A stretch of DNA of 64,000 bases from an uncultured Tidjanibacter sp. (GCA_947852905.1 CANTVF010000004.1:212408-276407), one strand, 5' to 3'; positions 40,586 through 51,367 are shown, counted from the first letter of the stretch. Program-made: numbers and translations. The notes: generated from the letters alone by a model not told the origin.

Positions 40586-40616
40586 TTTGCCGTTTACAAA
40601 AAAAGTCGTATATTTG
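40586..40616 (+). promoter_or_regulatory. Bacteroidota-type promoter (TTTG-N19-TATATTTG) of rpmB operon
   Basis: TTTG at 40586-40589 and TATATTTG at 40609-40616; 19-bp spacer; about 45 nt upstream of rpmB. Confidence 0.8.
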
Positions 40617-40660
40617 CGGGCTCTATAGTAACAAGAGCTTAACGAGATAATTACAAGAGA

Positions 40661-40894
40661 ATGAAAGCTTGCGAAATCACTGGAAAAACCGCCGTGACGG
40701 GAAACAACGTTTCCCACTCAGTAAGGCGTACCAAACGCAGATTCAATCCGAATTTGAAGACTAAGCGTTTCTGGTTGGAGGACGAAGGCCGCTGGATCAC
40801 ACTGAAAGTATCCGCTGCCGGAATCAAAACAATTAACAAAAAAGGACTCAAAGCCGCTCTCAAAGAGGCTAAGGCTCCCAAGAACGTCTACTAA
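40661..40894 (+). CDS. rpmB: Ribosomal protein bL28
   Basis: [62 protein letters not shown]. Confidence 0.97.
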   Translation: MKACEITGKTAVTGNNVSHSVRRTKRRFNPNLKTKRFWLEDEGRWITLKVSAAGIKTINKKGLKAALKEAKAPKNVY

Positions 40895-40910
40895 ATCATT
40901 AGTTTGAACA

Positions 40911-41099
40911 ATGGCAAAGAAAGGAAAAGGCAACCGCGTGCAGGTTATTCTGGAATGCACCGAGCAGAAGGAAAGCGGTGTACCGGGAATGTCGAGGTAC
41001 ATCACTACCAAGAACAAGAAAAACACTCCCGACAGGCTCGAACGCAGGAAATACAATCCTTACCTGAAGAGGGTTACAGTACACAGAGAAATTAAATAA
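40911..41099 (+). CDS. rpmG: Ribosomal protein bL33
   Basis: [62 protein letters not shown]. Confidence 0.97.
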   Translation: MAKKGKGNRVQVILECTEQKESGVPGMSRYITTKNKKNTPDRLERRKYNPYLKRVTVHREIK

Positions 41100-41110
41100 G
41101 CAGACAGACC

Positions 41111-41266
41111 ATGGCAAAGAAAGTAGTCGCAACACTGAAAACGGGTTCGGGCAAGAACTTCACCAAGGTTATCAAAATGGTGAAATCCGAAAAGACCGGC
41201 GCTTACGCCTTCAAGTCGGAAATAGTACCGAACGATCAGATCAAGGATTTCTTCGCAAAGAAATAA
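41111..41266 (+). CDS. DUF4295 small basic protein (51 aa), probably the Bacteroidota-specific ribosomal protein; absent from ORF track
   Basis: Translation MAKKVVATLKTGSGKNFTKVIKMVKSEKTGAYAFKSEIVPNDQIKDFFAKK*; directly after rpmG. Confidence 0.88.
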   Translation: MAKKVVATLKTGSGKNFTKVIKMVKSEKTGAYAFKSEIVPNDQIKDFFAKK

Positions 41267-41306
41267 GCATTCATTGCGAAACGTTTGTGCCGGAGCTATC
41301 CGACAC

Positions 41307-41342
41307 AAAAAGCGCGGCCCTCAAACGGGGATCGCGCTTTTT
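41307..41342 (+). terminator. Terminator of rpmB-rpmG-DUF4295 operon
   Basis: Arms AAAAAGCGCG/CGCGCTTTTT followed by TTGTTTATC. Confidence 0.9.
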
Positions 41343-41640
41343 GTTTATCAGGCACGTCATACCGCTACCGGCCGCAAACATACCGCCGACGTATCGGACA
41401 GCGTAAAGAGAACTATCGCTTTCCCGGTATTCAGTTACGAATACGACGTCTCCCATATATGGTGTGGGTATTCTGCCGGAACGAATCTAACCGCCCGACG
41501 ACCGGCCGGACACCAAACGAAAATATTCACCTGCGAGCTATTTACGGCGTAACAGACGCAAAATCCCAGACAGCACCACCTCGACACACCATGCCGCTCT
41601 GCAATGCACTCAGCTACCGAACGGAGATTTTACTTATAAT

Positions 41641-41674
41641 GCGGCGGATGACCGCTATCGCCGTCATCCGCCGC
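41641..41674 (-). terminator. Terminator-like hairpin downstream of pdxB
   Basis: Arms GCGGCGGATGAC/GTCATCCGCCGC, 10-nt loop; minus-strand flank ATTATAAGTAAAAT. Confidence 0.6.
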
Positions 41675-41784
41675 GTTGACTTGGGCAGCAGCGGCACATT
41701 CCGGAAACGACCGTAACATACAGAATACCGACCGCAGGATTTCACCGACCGAAAGAGCACACAAAGTTCTCCGCTGCACACCGA

Positions 41785-42816
41785 TCAGAAAAATTCCTGC
41801 CGGAAAGCGTACTCTTCGCGGAACTTCTCGAAACGCTCCGGAGAGGCTTTCAATGCGGCGGTCTGACCGGATATATCGAAATAACGAGGCATCGCATCGC
41901 ACATCTCCCTCCAACCGATTTTCCTATGACACACGGGCGTCACACCCGAAGGATACCAACCGGACAATGGCAATCCGAAATGCCCGGCTACAGCGGCGAC
42001 CACCGCAGCCGTAGCATTGGCCTTACCCTGCAACGAATAACCGGCTATATGCGGCGTGGCAATAGTCGCCAACGTCAACAGTTCTTGATTTATACCCGGC
42101 TCGCCCGACCACGTATCGATGCATGCCGAACACCTGCCCTCCGCTACCGCCTCCGACAACAGACGTTCGTCCACGATTCCTCCGCGCGAACTGTTCAACA
42201 CGGCGGCTCCACGTCTCAAGGCTCTGAAAAAAGCGTCTCCACCCAAACCGACGGTAGGATGCGCCCCGCCGCATACCATAGGCACATGGAACGTAACTAT
42301 ATCCGCCCGGGCGGCCAGTTCCTCCAACGGCACGTATCCCTGATCGGGCCCCAGCCCCTCGGCCTCCTCCCTCGGAGGATCGGAACGCAACACACGGAAA
42401 CCCCAATCGGAAGCATAATCGCCGACCAGCGATCCCACATGTCCTATGCCGACAACGCCCACCGTCAATTCACCGGGTACGCTGCCTCGACGCACGGTCT
42501 CTTCCCTCAACACGGCAGCCACCCACTGCAACACACCTCCCGCATTACAACCGGGTGCCGAAACCACATCTATTCCGCGACCGGCACACCAATGCATGTC
42601 TATATGGTCTGTACCGATAGTCGCCGTAGCGACGAGACGCACACTCGATTCCGACAGCAAACCGGCATCGCAACGAGTACGGGTACGCACTAAAAGCGCA
42701 TCCGCATCGGTCAGATCCGACGCCGCAATAACGCCGCCCGGAAGGTAGGCCATATCGACATACGGCTCCAAAACACCTCGAAGGTAAGGTATCTTATCGT
42801 CGGCAACTATCTTCAT
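41785..42816 (-). CDS. pdxB: Erythronate-4-phosphate dehydrogenase
   Basis: MKIVADDKIPYLRGVLEPYVDMAYLPGGVI...VRTRTRCDAGLL...GTDHIDMHWCAGRGIDVVSAPGCNAGGVLQWV. Confidence 0.93.
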   Translation of the reverse strand: MKIVADDKIPYLRGVLEPYVDMAYLPGGVIAASDLTDADALLVRTRTRCDAGLLSESSVRLVATATIGTDHIDMHWCAGRGIDVVSAPGCNAGGVLQWVAAVLREETVRRGSVPGELTVGVVGIGHVGSLVGDYASDWGFRVLRSDPPREEAEGLGPDQGYVPLEELAARADIVTFHVPMVCGGAHPTVGLGGDAFFRALRRGAAVLNSSRGGIVDERLLSEAVAEGRCSACIDTWSGEPGINQELLTLATIATPHIAGYSLQGKANATAAVVAAVAGHFGLPLSGWYPSGVTPVCHRKIGWREMCDAMPRYFDISGQTAALKASPERFEKFREEYAFRQEFF

Positions 42817-42883
42817 ATCCGCTACACATATCCGAATCGGAAATACCGGCATGGGCTCTCGCCCGGCAGCCATTCCCGTTCCG

Positions 42884-43606
42884 TCATATCACAAATCCTA
42901 TCTCCCCGAACAGAAACCCGCGTTCCCGCCCGTCTATCTCCACCAGCAGCGTACTGTCGTCCCGCACGCCACGTATAATACCGGTAACTGTGCCCTCTCC
43001 CGGAATCTCGAACCGCCGCGGCACTCCGAGTCCGAAAAGCGACGTGTTATACTCCTCCTGCAAAGCGCCGTCGTCACCGTTCTCCAACTGCGCGTAACGC
43101 GCCATAAGCCGGCCGTACAATCTTCCGAATACCTCGTCCACATCATACTTGCGGCCTGTTTCGAGGCTCATCGACGCCGGATTGGGGACCCATTCGGCGA
43201 ACTCCGTCTGATTAACGTTCAGACCTATACCGACGACAGAACGTGTCAAATTCGTCCCGTACAGATCGTTTTCGAGCAATATGCCGCATATCTTGCCGCC
43301 GCGGACGTAAATATCGTTGGTCCACTTGATACGAGCCTCTATGCCGTACTCCTCCAGCGTATCCTTAAGCGCGAGCGCGACCGCCTCGGACAACAGGAAT
43401 TGCCTCGCTACGGGCAAAAAGCGCGGCTCCAACACTACGCTGAACGTAAGATTTTCACCCGGCACGCTGTCCCACTTATGGCCGCGCTGCCCGCGACCGG
43501 CGGTCTGACGTACCGCAATTACAGCATCCCCATGGCCGTATGCAGTTCTGTCCGCTGCCTCGGCATTAGTAGACCCGCACTCGTCAAGCACCACAATTCT
43601 TCCCAT
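42884..43606 (-). CDS. birA: Biotin--[acetyl-CoA-carboxylase] ligase (BirA, no DNA-binding domain)
   Basis: LDECGSTNAEA...AVRQTAGRGQRGHKWDS...KWTNDIYVRGGKICGILLE. Confidence 0.92.
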   Translation of the reverse strand: MGRIVVLDECGSTNAEAADRTAYGHGDAVIAVRQTAGRGQRGHKWDSVPGENLTFSVVLEPRFLPVARQFLLSEAVALALKDTLEEYGIEARIKWTNDIYVRGGKICGILLENDLYGTNLTRSVVGIGLNVNQTEFAEWVPNPASMSLETGRKYDVDEVFGRLYGRLMARYAQLENGDDGALQEEYNTSLFGLGVPRRFEIPGEGTVTGIIRGVRDDSTLLVEIDGRERGFLFGEIGFVI

Positions 43607-43742
43607 GCTCTACATTTACAATACTACCGCGACAAACATCGCCGCAATGATACAAAAATACAAAAAGAGCCCGGAACCCAAATATCCGGACCCTTTTTAC
43701 ATACACGGCCGTCGCCGCAGCGTTATTCCTGCTAAGACAGCA

Positions 43743-44864
43743 TTACTTTTTGAATATCTGGTCCTTATAACGCAGCAACGAATAGCTCAACATTATCGAG
43801 CCGCGCATGTGGAGCATCTTGTATTCCAGATAGTTGCTTCCCTTGCGGAAAATATCCTTGAAACCCATGGAAAATCTTGCCGTCATGTTGACCCTCGGCA
43901 CTATCTGCCATTCGTAACCCAGAAGTATGCCGGCATCCCATTTGCCGAGGTAGTTACTGAATACGGGCATAACGTCCGACGGCACCGGCTTGTCAGGCGT
44001 TACCATAATGGGCGGCTCGGAAGGATTGTCGGGATTGTCAACTAACCCCTTAAGCGGCACGGTATTGAACGAACTTTTCAATATGTAGCTATAATACGCA
44101 CCCAGATATATCCTGCTGCGACCGTTGTTGAAACCATAGCCGACATATACTGGCAGTTCCAGCATGGAGAAGTTCATCATGACGTTGGCCGTCCCCCTGA
44201 AACGCGTTATGAAATCCTCACCGTCAGGATTCGGCATTCTGAACTGCTGTCCAGAAACCCACGCGTCGGCATCTATACCGACCTGTTTCATGGTAAGCTC
44301 CGCCGACACGGAAAAACGTTTCGGAAGCTGCGCGGTAAACGAAATTCCCAACGAAGGACTCAACTTGGGTACCGCACTCATCTTCATGGCATTCATATTG
44401 GCAGGAGGCCACGGAGCCGCAGCACCGAGATCAAGCCCTACATGTACACCGAAAGCATATTTCGGCTGAACATTCTCGTATTTACGTCTTTTAGCGACAG
44501 GTGCCGGCTGTTCCGTTTCCACCACATCCGCAACAGTAGAAGCGACATGGGTCTCCGCCGAAGCGGAAACCTCTTCTGCCTCTACCGCTCCGCCGAAGCA
44601 GAATACGCCAGGTACGCAATCCTCATTCTCTGTAACGGCCGTAACGGGCGCGGCCACCGTAACCGTATCGCAAACCTCCATGTCGTTGGTGACGAAAACG
44701 CCGGGACCGAACATAGCCTCTTTGGATGTTTCGTCGCTTCCGGCCGTAACCGTTGTCCCTACATTCTCACGACATGAAATATCATTCTGTGCGGCGCCCC
44801 GACCGCTTGCACCGACCAGAAACATTCCGGCCAGTGCGCATATTCTTATAATCGTACTATTCAT
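43743..44864 (-). CDS. Outer-membrane beta-barrel protein, partner of PCMD lipoprotein
   Basis: Signal peptide, low-complexity linker, then barrel (FGVHVGLDLGAAAPW...KDIFRKGSNYLEYKMLHMRGSIMLSYSLLRYKDQIFKK); overlaps upstream gene by 8 nt. Confidence 0.78.
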   Translation of the reverse strand: MNSTIIRICALAGMFLVGASGRGAAQNDISCRENVGTTVTAGSDETSKEAMFGPGVFVTNDMEVCDTVTVAAPVTAVTENEDCVPGVFCFGGAVEAEEVSASAETHVASTVADVVETEQPAPVAKRRKYENVQPKYAFGVHVGLDLGAAAPWPPANMNAMKMSAVPKLSPSLGISFTAQLPKRFSVSAELTMKQVGIDADAWVSGQQFRMPNPDGEDFITRFRGTANVMMNFSMLELPVYVGYGFNNGRSRIYLGAYYSYILKSSFNTVPLKGLVDNPDNPSEPPIMVTPDKPVPSDVMPVFSNYLGKWDAGILLGYEWQIVPRVNMTARFSMGFKDIFRKGSNYLEYKMLHMRGSIMLSYSLLRYKDQIFKK

Positions 44865-47787
44865 AAACCAGTTTCACATTATCTAATTTCATTGTAGAGC
44901 CTTTCACGCCTTTGAAAGCATCGCCGAGCGACGACGACGAACATATTACCGACAAATGCGTATAATCCGGATAGCTGCCGGAATATTCCAGCGGAACGAA
45001 TATGGTTTTCCATACCCCCTCTTCAACCACCTCTGTAACGGTATCTCCGGTATCTATCACTCCGGCTTGAAGCCCTACTATAGCCCGACCTCGAGCCACC
45101 CTGTCTGCATTATTGTTGGGGTGCGGACCTTCGCCGGGTCTGTCTCCATGGTACTCAAGCTCCTCGCCCGCATTACGAATCTTGATGAGTTCTATCGTCA
45201 CCGAACCGGCATCACTCGCCGCTCCGTTGCCGGGCTGATACCACACGTCCACATTAAGCCCTTTAATAGGACGGCTCGCAGAGAACGGCATGCCTTGGAA
45301 AGTCATGACCGTCGGATCGCTCATATTTCCGAGAGGATCCGAAGAATCGAACCACCCTAAGAATATTGATCCGGCTGCCAGACGACCTACCACGCTTTGG
45401 GTCTGCAACTGCACAGCATATCCCTGTCCCGGCGCTCCATCGGTACGGGAAGTTCCCGTCACGGCAATAGGACTCGTCATATTGGCCGAAGCCCAGTAGG
45501 GACTACCCTTGATGCCTTTCGGAAGCGGGGTCGTTTCGTTCTCCCACAATTCGAAATCCCAATTCTGCAACTGAGGCGTATAATTGTACGACGTCTTGAG
45601 AGTCCACATACGGCTCTCTCCGCTCTGCGACGTCACGGTAAAGGTCTTATCCTCTATTCCGGCGAACTGGAAAGTTCCAAGTCCCGAAGCGTCCGTCACA
45701 TCGCTCGTAGCCTTATATGACAACCCCATACGCATGGTCATGGTCACGGGGAACTCGCCGACTTTCGTAAAATTGAGATGCACTTCGGCGGCCTCGGTGT
45801 CTATATCGGTAACTTCGCATGCGAAACCGCTGCCGGAGAACGATATGACCTTGAACGATGTTACGTCCGTTCCGATCTCCTTCAACGGCGGACGCAACTT
45901 GAATACCCAATCCTGACTCGCATTGCCGCTTTCGGATACCACCGTTACCACCACCTCCGATTCGGGAGTGCGGAAAACGAGAGGATCGCGACCGTTGTTT
46001 TGTGTGGATATACCTGCATATTCGGACAGTTGGTAATCCACCGCTACGGTCAACGGATAAGCGTTGTCGTCTTTAGTCAGATTTATAGTCACGGTATGAT
46101 TCTCGTTATCTATCGTAACGGGATCGTTAATGTCTACCTGCGCTACGAAAGGACGCACCTGCTTGACGGTAACGCCCGTAAGCTCGCACTCGTCGGATGC
46201 CTCCGGCGCGCCGTTACTCCAATCCCTGATGACAAGCTCCCATTCGTACAAGGTACCGTCGGAAGCCTCTATGCCGAACGATTTGGGCGTCTTCCACGAA
46301 TCCGTACCGGTCCACTCGAACGGCAGACCTACCAATGAAGCGCCGTTGCTCAACCGAATATCCGCATCGAGCTCCAGACCCCACGTTCCGCCGCCGCTTC
46401 CTATGATCGAAGTATACGGTTTGTTGATCTCTACGGCACGCAGATATATACGATGGTTCACATGATCTATGTCCACAGTCTTATCGTCGTCCATGACTAT
46501 AGAAGGTACATACGGCTGCCCCGCCTTGGTCTTTATTTCTGCCGCAGTATAATCGTATGAGAACGAAATTACGGAGGCTATGGGCGACTCGTAATCTTTC
46601 AGAGCCACCACCCAGCGGCGTGCCAGATCGTTGCCGATGTCGAGCATATAGAATTCATTTACCGACTTCATGTCGGCGAACTCCATGGACGCTATGTCGC
46701 CCACGACGGACACCAGATCGTACTCCGGTAACCTGAGACCTATCCGTAGCGGGAACGGATCCGAATCCGAGGTGCTTATATAAAGGTTGAGCGTATCGGC
46801 CACGGCCGCTGTCGCACCGGGTGTAACGGTCGCCTTAGCTACGGAAGGCATGGCGAGCGTCCTGCCGGCAGTAGCTTTCATCTCCGCGCCGGCGGTCTGA
46901 TCCGCACCGCCCGAAGCCACCGAAGCAGAGAAATCGTATTCCTCTATAAAGAATCCATTGCTCCGCGCCTCCGACTCGAAATCATTCAAATCGGTCACCT
47001 CGAGCTGGGCTGCGGTATAACCTACTGAGTTGGCGTTAACAACAGGGAGTACGTTCAGTCCCAACTTCCATACCCTCTCAGTACCGTCGAGCGCGACCAC
47101 CGTGAAAGAGTGCAACTCCTCCTGCGACGTAAACTTATACGAAGTGGTACCGTTGCCTTTAAGCGTAGCACCGTCGCTTATCGTAAACAACGGCGTAACC
47201 GACAACGGGAACGAAGGCTCCGCAACGTTCAGTCTAACGATATCCCCCTCCTCGGGAACATCGTTGCTCTCTACCGTAGCCATGGAGGCTATTATCGTCC
47301 CCTCCGACACTGCATTGAACGTCACCTGCGGATAGACGTTCGTATCGCTGCTGGTAGCCTCGTAATCTATCACGAACTTATACTCGCGCGGCAGACCGCT
47401 GAGTGCCTGCACATAGAATGTCGGCTCGTCAAAAATATAACTGCCGTTATCGTCCAACACCGGCTCGCCTTCGCTGTCCCGTTTGAAGTCGATCACTATC
47501 CAGTCTTCAAAATCTATTCCCGTAACCCTATCTATGGGATTCTCGAAAACCGGAGTTCCCTTGAAATAAAGCGGGAAATTATGTATGCCGTGCAACACCG
47601 GAATATGAATATAGTTTCCTTTCATATCCGCCTCACCGATCTCGATGTCGCCTTCGGCTCCCCTGTGTTCGGTTATCTGAAAATCGAACACCGCATTGTA
47701 GTCGTTAAGGCCGTCGATATCGCTGCACGAAACCAGCATCAAAAACGGCATTACCGCACATACAAAGTTAAAAAATCTCATTCTCAT
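44857..47787 (-). CDS. Large surface lipoprotein with repeated Ig-like modules and C-terminal PCMD (putative carbohydrate metabolism) domain
   Basis: Lipobox LMLVSC; C-terminal LQNWDFELWENETTPLPKGIKGSPYWASANMTSPIAVTGTSRTDGAPGQGYAVQLQTQSV...RPIKGLNVDVWYQPGNG. Confidence 0.82.
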   Translation of the reverse strand: MRMRFFNFVCAVMPFLMLVSCSDIDGLNDYNAVFDFQITEHRGAEGDIEIGEADMKGNYIHIPVLHGIHNFPLYFKGTPVFENPIDRVTGIDFEDWIVIDFKRDSEGEPVLDDNGSYIFDEPTFYVQALSGLPREYKFVIDYEATSSDTNVYPQVTFNAVSEGTIIASMATVESNDVPEEGDIVRLNVAEPSFPLSVTPLFTISDGATLKGNGTTSYKFTSQEELHSFTVVALDGTERVWKLGLNVLPVVNANSVGYTAAQLEVTDLNDFESEARSNGFFIEEYDFSASVASGGADQTAGAEMKATAGRTLAMPSVAKATVTPGATAAVADTLNLYISTSDSDPFPLRIGLRLPEYDLVSVVGDIASMEFADMKSVNEFYMLDIGNDLARRWVVALKDYESPIASVISFSYDYTAAEIKTKAGQPYVPSIVMDDDKTVDIDHVNHRIYLRAVEINKPYTSIIGSGGGTWGLELDADIRLSNGASLVGLPFEWTGTDSWKTPKSFGIEASDGTLYEWELVIRDWSNGAPEASDECELTGVTVKQVRPFVAQVDINDPVTIDNENHTVTINLTKDDNAYPLTVAVDYQLSEYAGISTQNNGRDPLVFRTPESEVVVTVVSESGNASQDWVFKLRPPLKEIGTDVTSFKVISFSGSGFACEVTDIDTEAAEVHLNFTKVGEFPVTMTMRMGLSYKATSDVTDASGLGTFQFAGIEDKTFTVTSQSGESRMWTLKTSYNYTPQLQNWDFELWENETTPLPKGIKGSPYWASANMTSPIAVTGTSRTDGAPGQGYAVQLQTQSVVGRLAAGSIFLGWFDSSDPLGNMSDPTVMTFQGMPFSASRPIKGLNVDVWYQPGNGAASDAGSVTIELIKIRNAGEELEYHGDRPGEGPHPNNNADRVARGRAIVGLQAGVIDTGDTVTEVVEEGVWKTIFVPLEYSGSYPDYTHLSVICSSSSLGDAFKGVKGSTMKLDNVKLVYE

Positions 47788-48115
47788 AATTTAAGATTAA
47801 GTAAAACATACCCGTGAATACCGCAACCCACGAGAATATCCGCTATCCGGAACCGGGAAAACCCGCCTCCCGGAAATACCCGTTCCGTACAGCAAAACAA
47901 ATCAGACCGAAACTGCGCGACTATGGGTACCACGCGCAATCTCTCGCAATGAAGTTCCACGGATCGGACCGAACGCCCGATCTACAATTTATTTATCAAG
48001 AAAACCAATACGTCCTGAAATCAGCCTCGCAATTTTCCGCCGCACACATACATTCCCGCCCTCTGGAAGACGCACGTATCGGCCATAAAGCCGGCGATTC
48101 CGGACAAAGCCATGA

Positions 48116-48949
48116 TTATACCGGCACGTCGAATTCTCTCAAAGCCTCGTTGAGCGAGGTCTTCAGATCGGTACTCTCTTTGCGGCGACCTATGATCAGG
48201 GCACACGGAATGCCGTATTCTCCGGCCGGATAACTCTTGTTCCTCATGCCGGGAATCACCACCGAACGCGGCGGAACGTACCCTTTGTATTCTACCGGAG
48301 TCTCTCCCGTAACGTCTATGATCTTCGTCGAAGCGGTAATGGTAGTTCCCGCTCCTATCACCGCGGCGGCACCTATCCTGACACCCTCGACTATTATGCA
48401 ACGCGACCCTATGAACGCCCCGTCCTCAACGATGACGGGTGCCGCCTGTACCGGTTCGAGCACTCCGCCTATACCTACTCCGCCGCTAAGGTGCACGTCC
48501 TTGCCTATCTGGGCGCACGACCCTACCGTAGCCCAAGTATCGACCATAGTACCTTCGTCCACATAGGCCCCTATATTTATATAGGAAGGCATCATAACCA
48601 CACCCCGCGCTATGTATGCGCCGTAACGCGCTACCGCAGGAGGCACCACCCTGACACCGAGTTCACGATAATTACGTTTCAAATCCATCTTGTCGTAATA
48701 CTCCATCTCGCCGGCATTGGTCTGCCTAAGTTCCCTCGTGGGGAAATAGAGTATCACGGCTTTCTTAACCCAGTCGTTAACCCGCCAGCCGCCCTCTCCG
48801 TCAGGCTCGGCAGTTCTCAACTCGCCCCGGTCGAGGCGGTCTACAACCTCGTTTATGGCAGCCTGCGTTTCAAGGTTGCGCAACAAGGTATGGTCTTCCC
48901 ACACCTCCTCTATGATCTTCCTAAGATTGTCAGCATCAATACTTGTCAT
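48116..48949 (-). CDS. dapD: 2,3,4,5-tetrahydropyridine-2,6-dicarboxylate N-succinyltransferase
   Basis: Left-handed beta-helix, RVVPPAVARYGAYIARGVVMMPSYINIGAYVDEGTMVDTWATVGSCAQIGKDVHLSGGVGIGGVLEP. Confidence 0.96.
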   Translation of the reverse strand: MTSIDADNLRKIIEEVWEDHTLLRNLETQAAINEVVDRLDRGELRTAEPDGEGGWRVNDWVKKAVILYFPTRELRQTNAGEMEYYDKMDLKRNYRELGVRVVPPAVARYGAYIARGVVMMPSYINIGAYVDEGTMVDTWATVGSCAQIGKDVHLSGGVGIGGVLEPVQAAPVIVEDGAFIGSRCIIVEGVRIGAAAVIGAGTTITASTKIIDVTGETPVEYKGYVPPRSVVIPGMRNKSYPAGEYGIPCALIIGRRKESTDLKTSLNEALREFDVPV

Positions 48950-49152
48950 AATCGTCTTCTTTCGTAATCCGGAGCCGCCGAAACCGACGGAAAATATGTC
49001 CGGAATTTTTTTAGTGGGTAAAAATAATCATTTTTTCTTTGTTTATACTATTTTTCACCCCTGCCATGCCGTCTATATCCGAATAAGTTTCGTAACTTTG
49101 TTGTTATATGGAATTAATATCTAAACAAGATAAAAAACTTAAATACAAACCG

Positions 49153-51321
49153 ATGAAGAGAATTCCGCTTTACATCACGGTGGCCGCCATAGGCCTTGTG
49201 ACGACGAACTGTACATCGAACAAAAAATCGCAAATCAAGACAATGCCCTATCCGGAAACGGCCAAAGTAGATGTGACCGACAACTACCACGGCACCGTAG
49301 TAGCGGATCCGTACCGCTGGCTGGAAGACGACAACTCGGCCGAGACCGCCGCATGGGTGGCAGCCGAAAACGAAGTCACCTTCGACTATCTTTCGCAAAT
49401 ACCTTACCGCCAAGCGGTCAACGACCGCCTCACAGCCCTGTGGAACTATGAAAAAATAGGCATCCCCTCTAAAGTAGGCGACAAGTATTTTTACTTCCGC
49501 AACGACGGGCTTCAGAACCAGAGCGTACTTTACGTAATGGATTCCATCGACGATCCGCAACCGCGCGTTTTCCTCGACCCCAACACTTTCTCGACGGACG
49601 GTACCGTTGCCATGGACAACATCTCCTTCTCCAAGGACGGCAAATACATGGCATACTCGACGGCAGAATCGGGCTCTGACTGGGTGGTACTCCACATTAT
49701 AGAAACCGAGACCGGCCGTATACTCGACGACGAGATACACTGGCTCAAATTCTCCGGCGCCCAGTGGGCCGCAGATTCGCAAGGCTTTTATTACAGCCGC
49801 TACGACGAACCTGTCAAAGGTTCGGAGCTCTCCGGCCAGAACCAGTTCCAGAAAGTATATTATCATAAAATCGGTACCGCCCAGTCCGAAGACAAACTCG
49901 TCTATGAAGACAAGGAGAGTCCGCTGCGTTACTACACCGCATTCGATGACGGGGACACCGGCAAATGGTTCTTCATCTCGATAACGGAAGGAGCCACGGC
50001 CGCCAACGACGTACTCATACGTTCGGTTTCCAAAGACGGAAAGGCGGAACCGTTCAGACATCTGTTCAAGGAGACAGGCGAATACGAATACCATATAGCC
50101 AAAGTCAAAGGCGACACCGCATACGTATACACAAATGCAGGAGCACCCAATTTCCGCCTACTGCGCATGGATCTGCGCGCCCCGATAGGACCTAACAAGG
50201 AAATAATCCGCGAACACCCGAAAGACATGCTTCAAGGTGTCAGCTTCGTGGGCGACTATATCTTCGCACAATATATGACCGACGCCACGAGCAAGGTAAT
50301 ACAGTTCGACAAGGAGGGACGCCTCATCCGCGAAGTGGAGCTTCCGGGCATAGGCAGCGTAGCAGGCTTCGGTGACGAGGACGACGCTACGGAAACATTC
50401 TACTCTTTCTCGACTTTCACGGCTCCTCCCACCATTTACCGCTACGATCTAAAGACCGGCGAATCGACACTCTACGCACAGCCCAAGATAGAGTTCGATC
50501 CCGACCAATACATCACCGAGCAGGTATTCTTCACCAGTGCCGACGGTACGCAGGTGCCCATGTTCATATCGTACCGCAAAGGTCTCAAGATGAACGGCAA
50601 GAATCCGGCCTTGATATACGGTTACGGAGGCTTCAACATAGGACTCACACCCGGCTTCAGTCCGACCTATATGGCCATAATGGAACAGGGCGGCATCTTC
50701 GCACAGGTAACTCTGCGCGGCGGTAACGAATACGGAGAAAAATGGCACAAGGCAGGAATGCTGGAGAACAAGCAGAACGTATTCGACGACTTCATCGCCG
50801 CAGGCGAATATCTCGTGGAACACGAATACACCTCCAAAAAGAAACTCGGCATCATGGGCGGCTCTAACGGAGGTCTTCTGGTAGGTGCCTGCATGCTGCA
50901 AAGGCCCGACCTCTTCGCCGTTGCCATTCCGCAGGTAGGCGTTCTCGACATGCTTCGCTACCACCTGTTCACCGTAGGTTGGGGCTGGGTTACCGAATAC
51001 GGCTCCAGCGATAACGCCGAACAGTTCGAATACATTTACAAATACTCGCCTCTGCACAACATCAAGAAAGGCGTCTGCTATCCCGCAACGCTCATAACCA
51101 CAGGCGACCATGACGACCGCGTAGTGCCGGCACACTCGTTCAAGTTCGCCGCCACGCTGCAGGAGGCACAGGAATGCGACAACCCCGTACTGATACGCAT
51201 CGACACCAACGCCGGCCACGGCGCAGGCAAACCTACGTCGAAACGTATCGATGAGGCGGCGGACATTCTGTCGTTCTTCTTCTGGAACACTAACACCGCA
51301 GTGGAATTGCCCGCAGAGTAA
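49153..51321 (+). CDS. Prolyl oligopeptidase (S9A family), secreted
   Basis: YPETAKVDVTDNYHGTVVADPYRWLEDDNS...; catalytic GIMGGSNGGLLVGACMLQRPDLF, DDRVVPAHSFKFAATLQ, NAGHGAGKP. Confidence 0.95.
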   Translation: MKRIPLYITVAAIGLVTTNCTSNKKSQIKTMPYPETAKVDVTDNYHGTVVADPYRWLEDDNSAETAAWVAAENEVTFDYLSQIPYRQAVNDRLTALWNYEKIGIPSKVGDKYFYFRNDGLQNQSVLYVMDSIDDPQPRVFLDPNTFSTDGTVAMDNISFSKDGKYMAYSTAESGSDWVVLHIIETETGRILDDEIHWLKFSGAQWAADSQGFYYSRYDEPVKGSELSGQNQFQKVYYHKIGTAQSEDKLVYEDKESPLRYYTAFDDGDTGKWFFISITEGATAANDVLIRSVSKDGKAEPFRHLFKETGEYEYHIAKVKGDTAYVYTNAGAPNFRLLRMDLRAPIGPNKEIIREHPKDMLQGVSFVGDYIFAQYMTDATSKVIQFDKEGRLIREVELPGIGSVAGFGDEDDATETFYSFSTFTAPPTIYRYDLKTGESTLYAQPKIEFDPDQYITEQVFFTSADGTQVPMFISYRKGLKMNGKNPALIYGYGGFNIGLTPGFSPTYMAIMEQGGIFAQVTLRGGNEYGEKWHKAGMLENKQNVFDDFIAAGEYLVEHEYTSKKKLGIMGGSNGGLLVGACMLQRPDLFAVAIPQVGVLDMLRYHLFTVGWGWVTEYGSSDNAEQFEYIYKYSPLHNIKKGVCYPATLITTGDHDDRVVPAHSFKFAATLQEAQECDNPVLIRIDTNAGHGAGKPTSKRIDEAADILSFFFWNTNTAVELPAE

Positions 51322-51367
51322 ATACCGGGAGGAAACGGCCGCAACCGTTCCGCATCGCAACGACACG

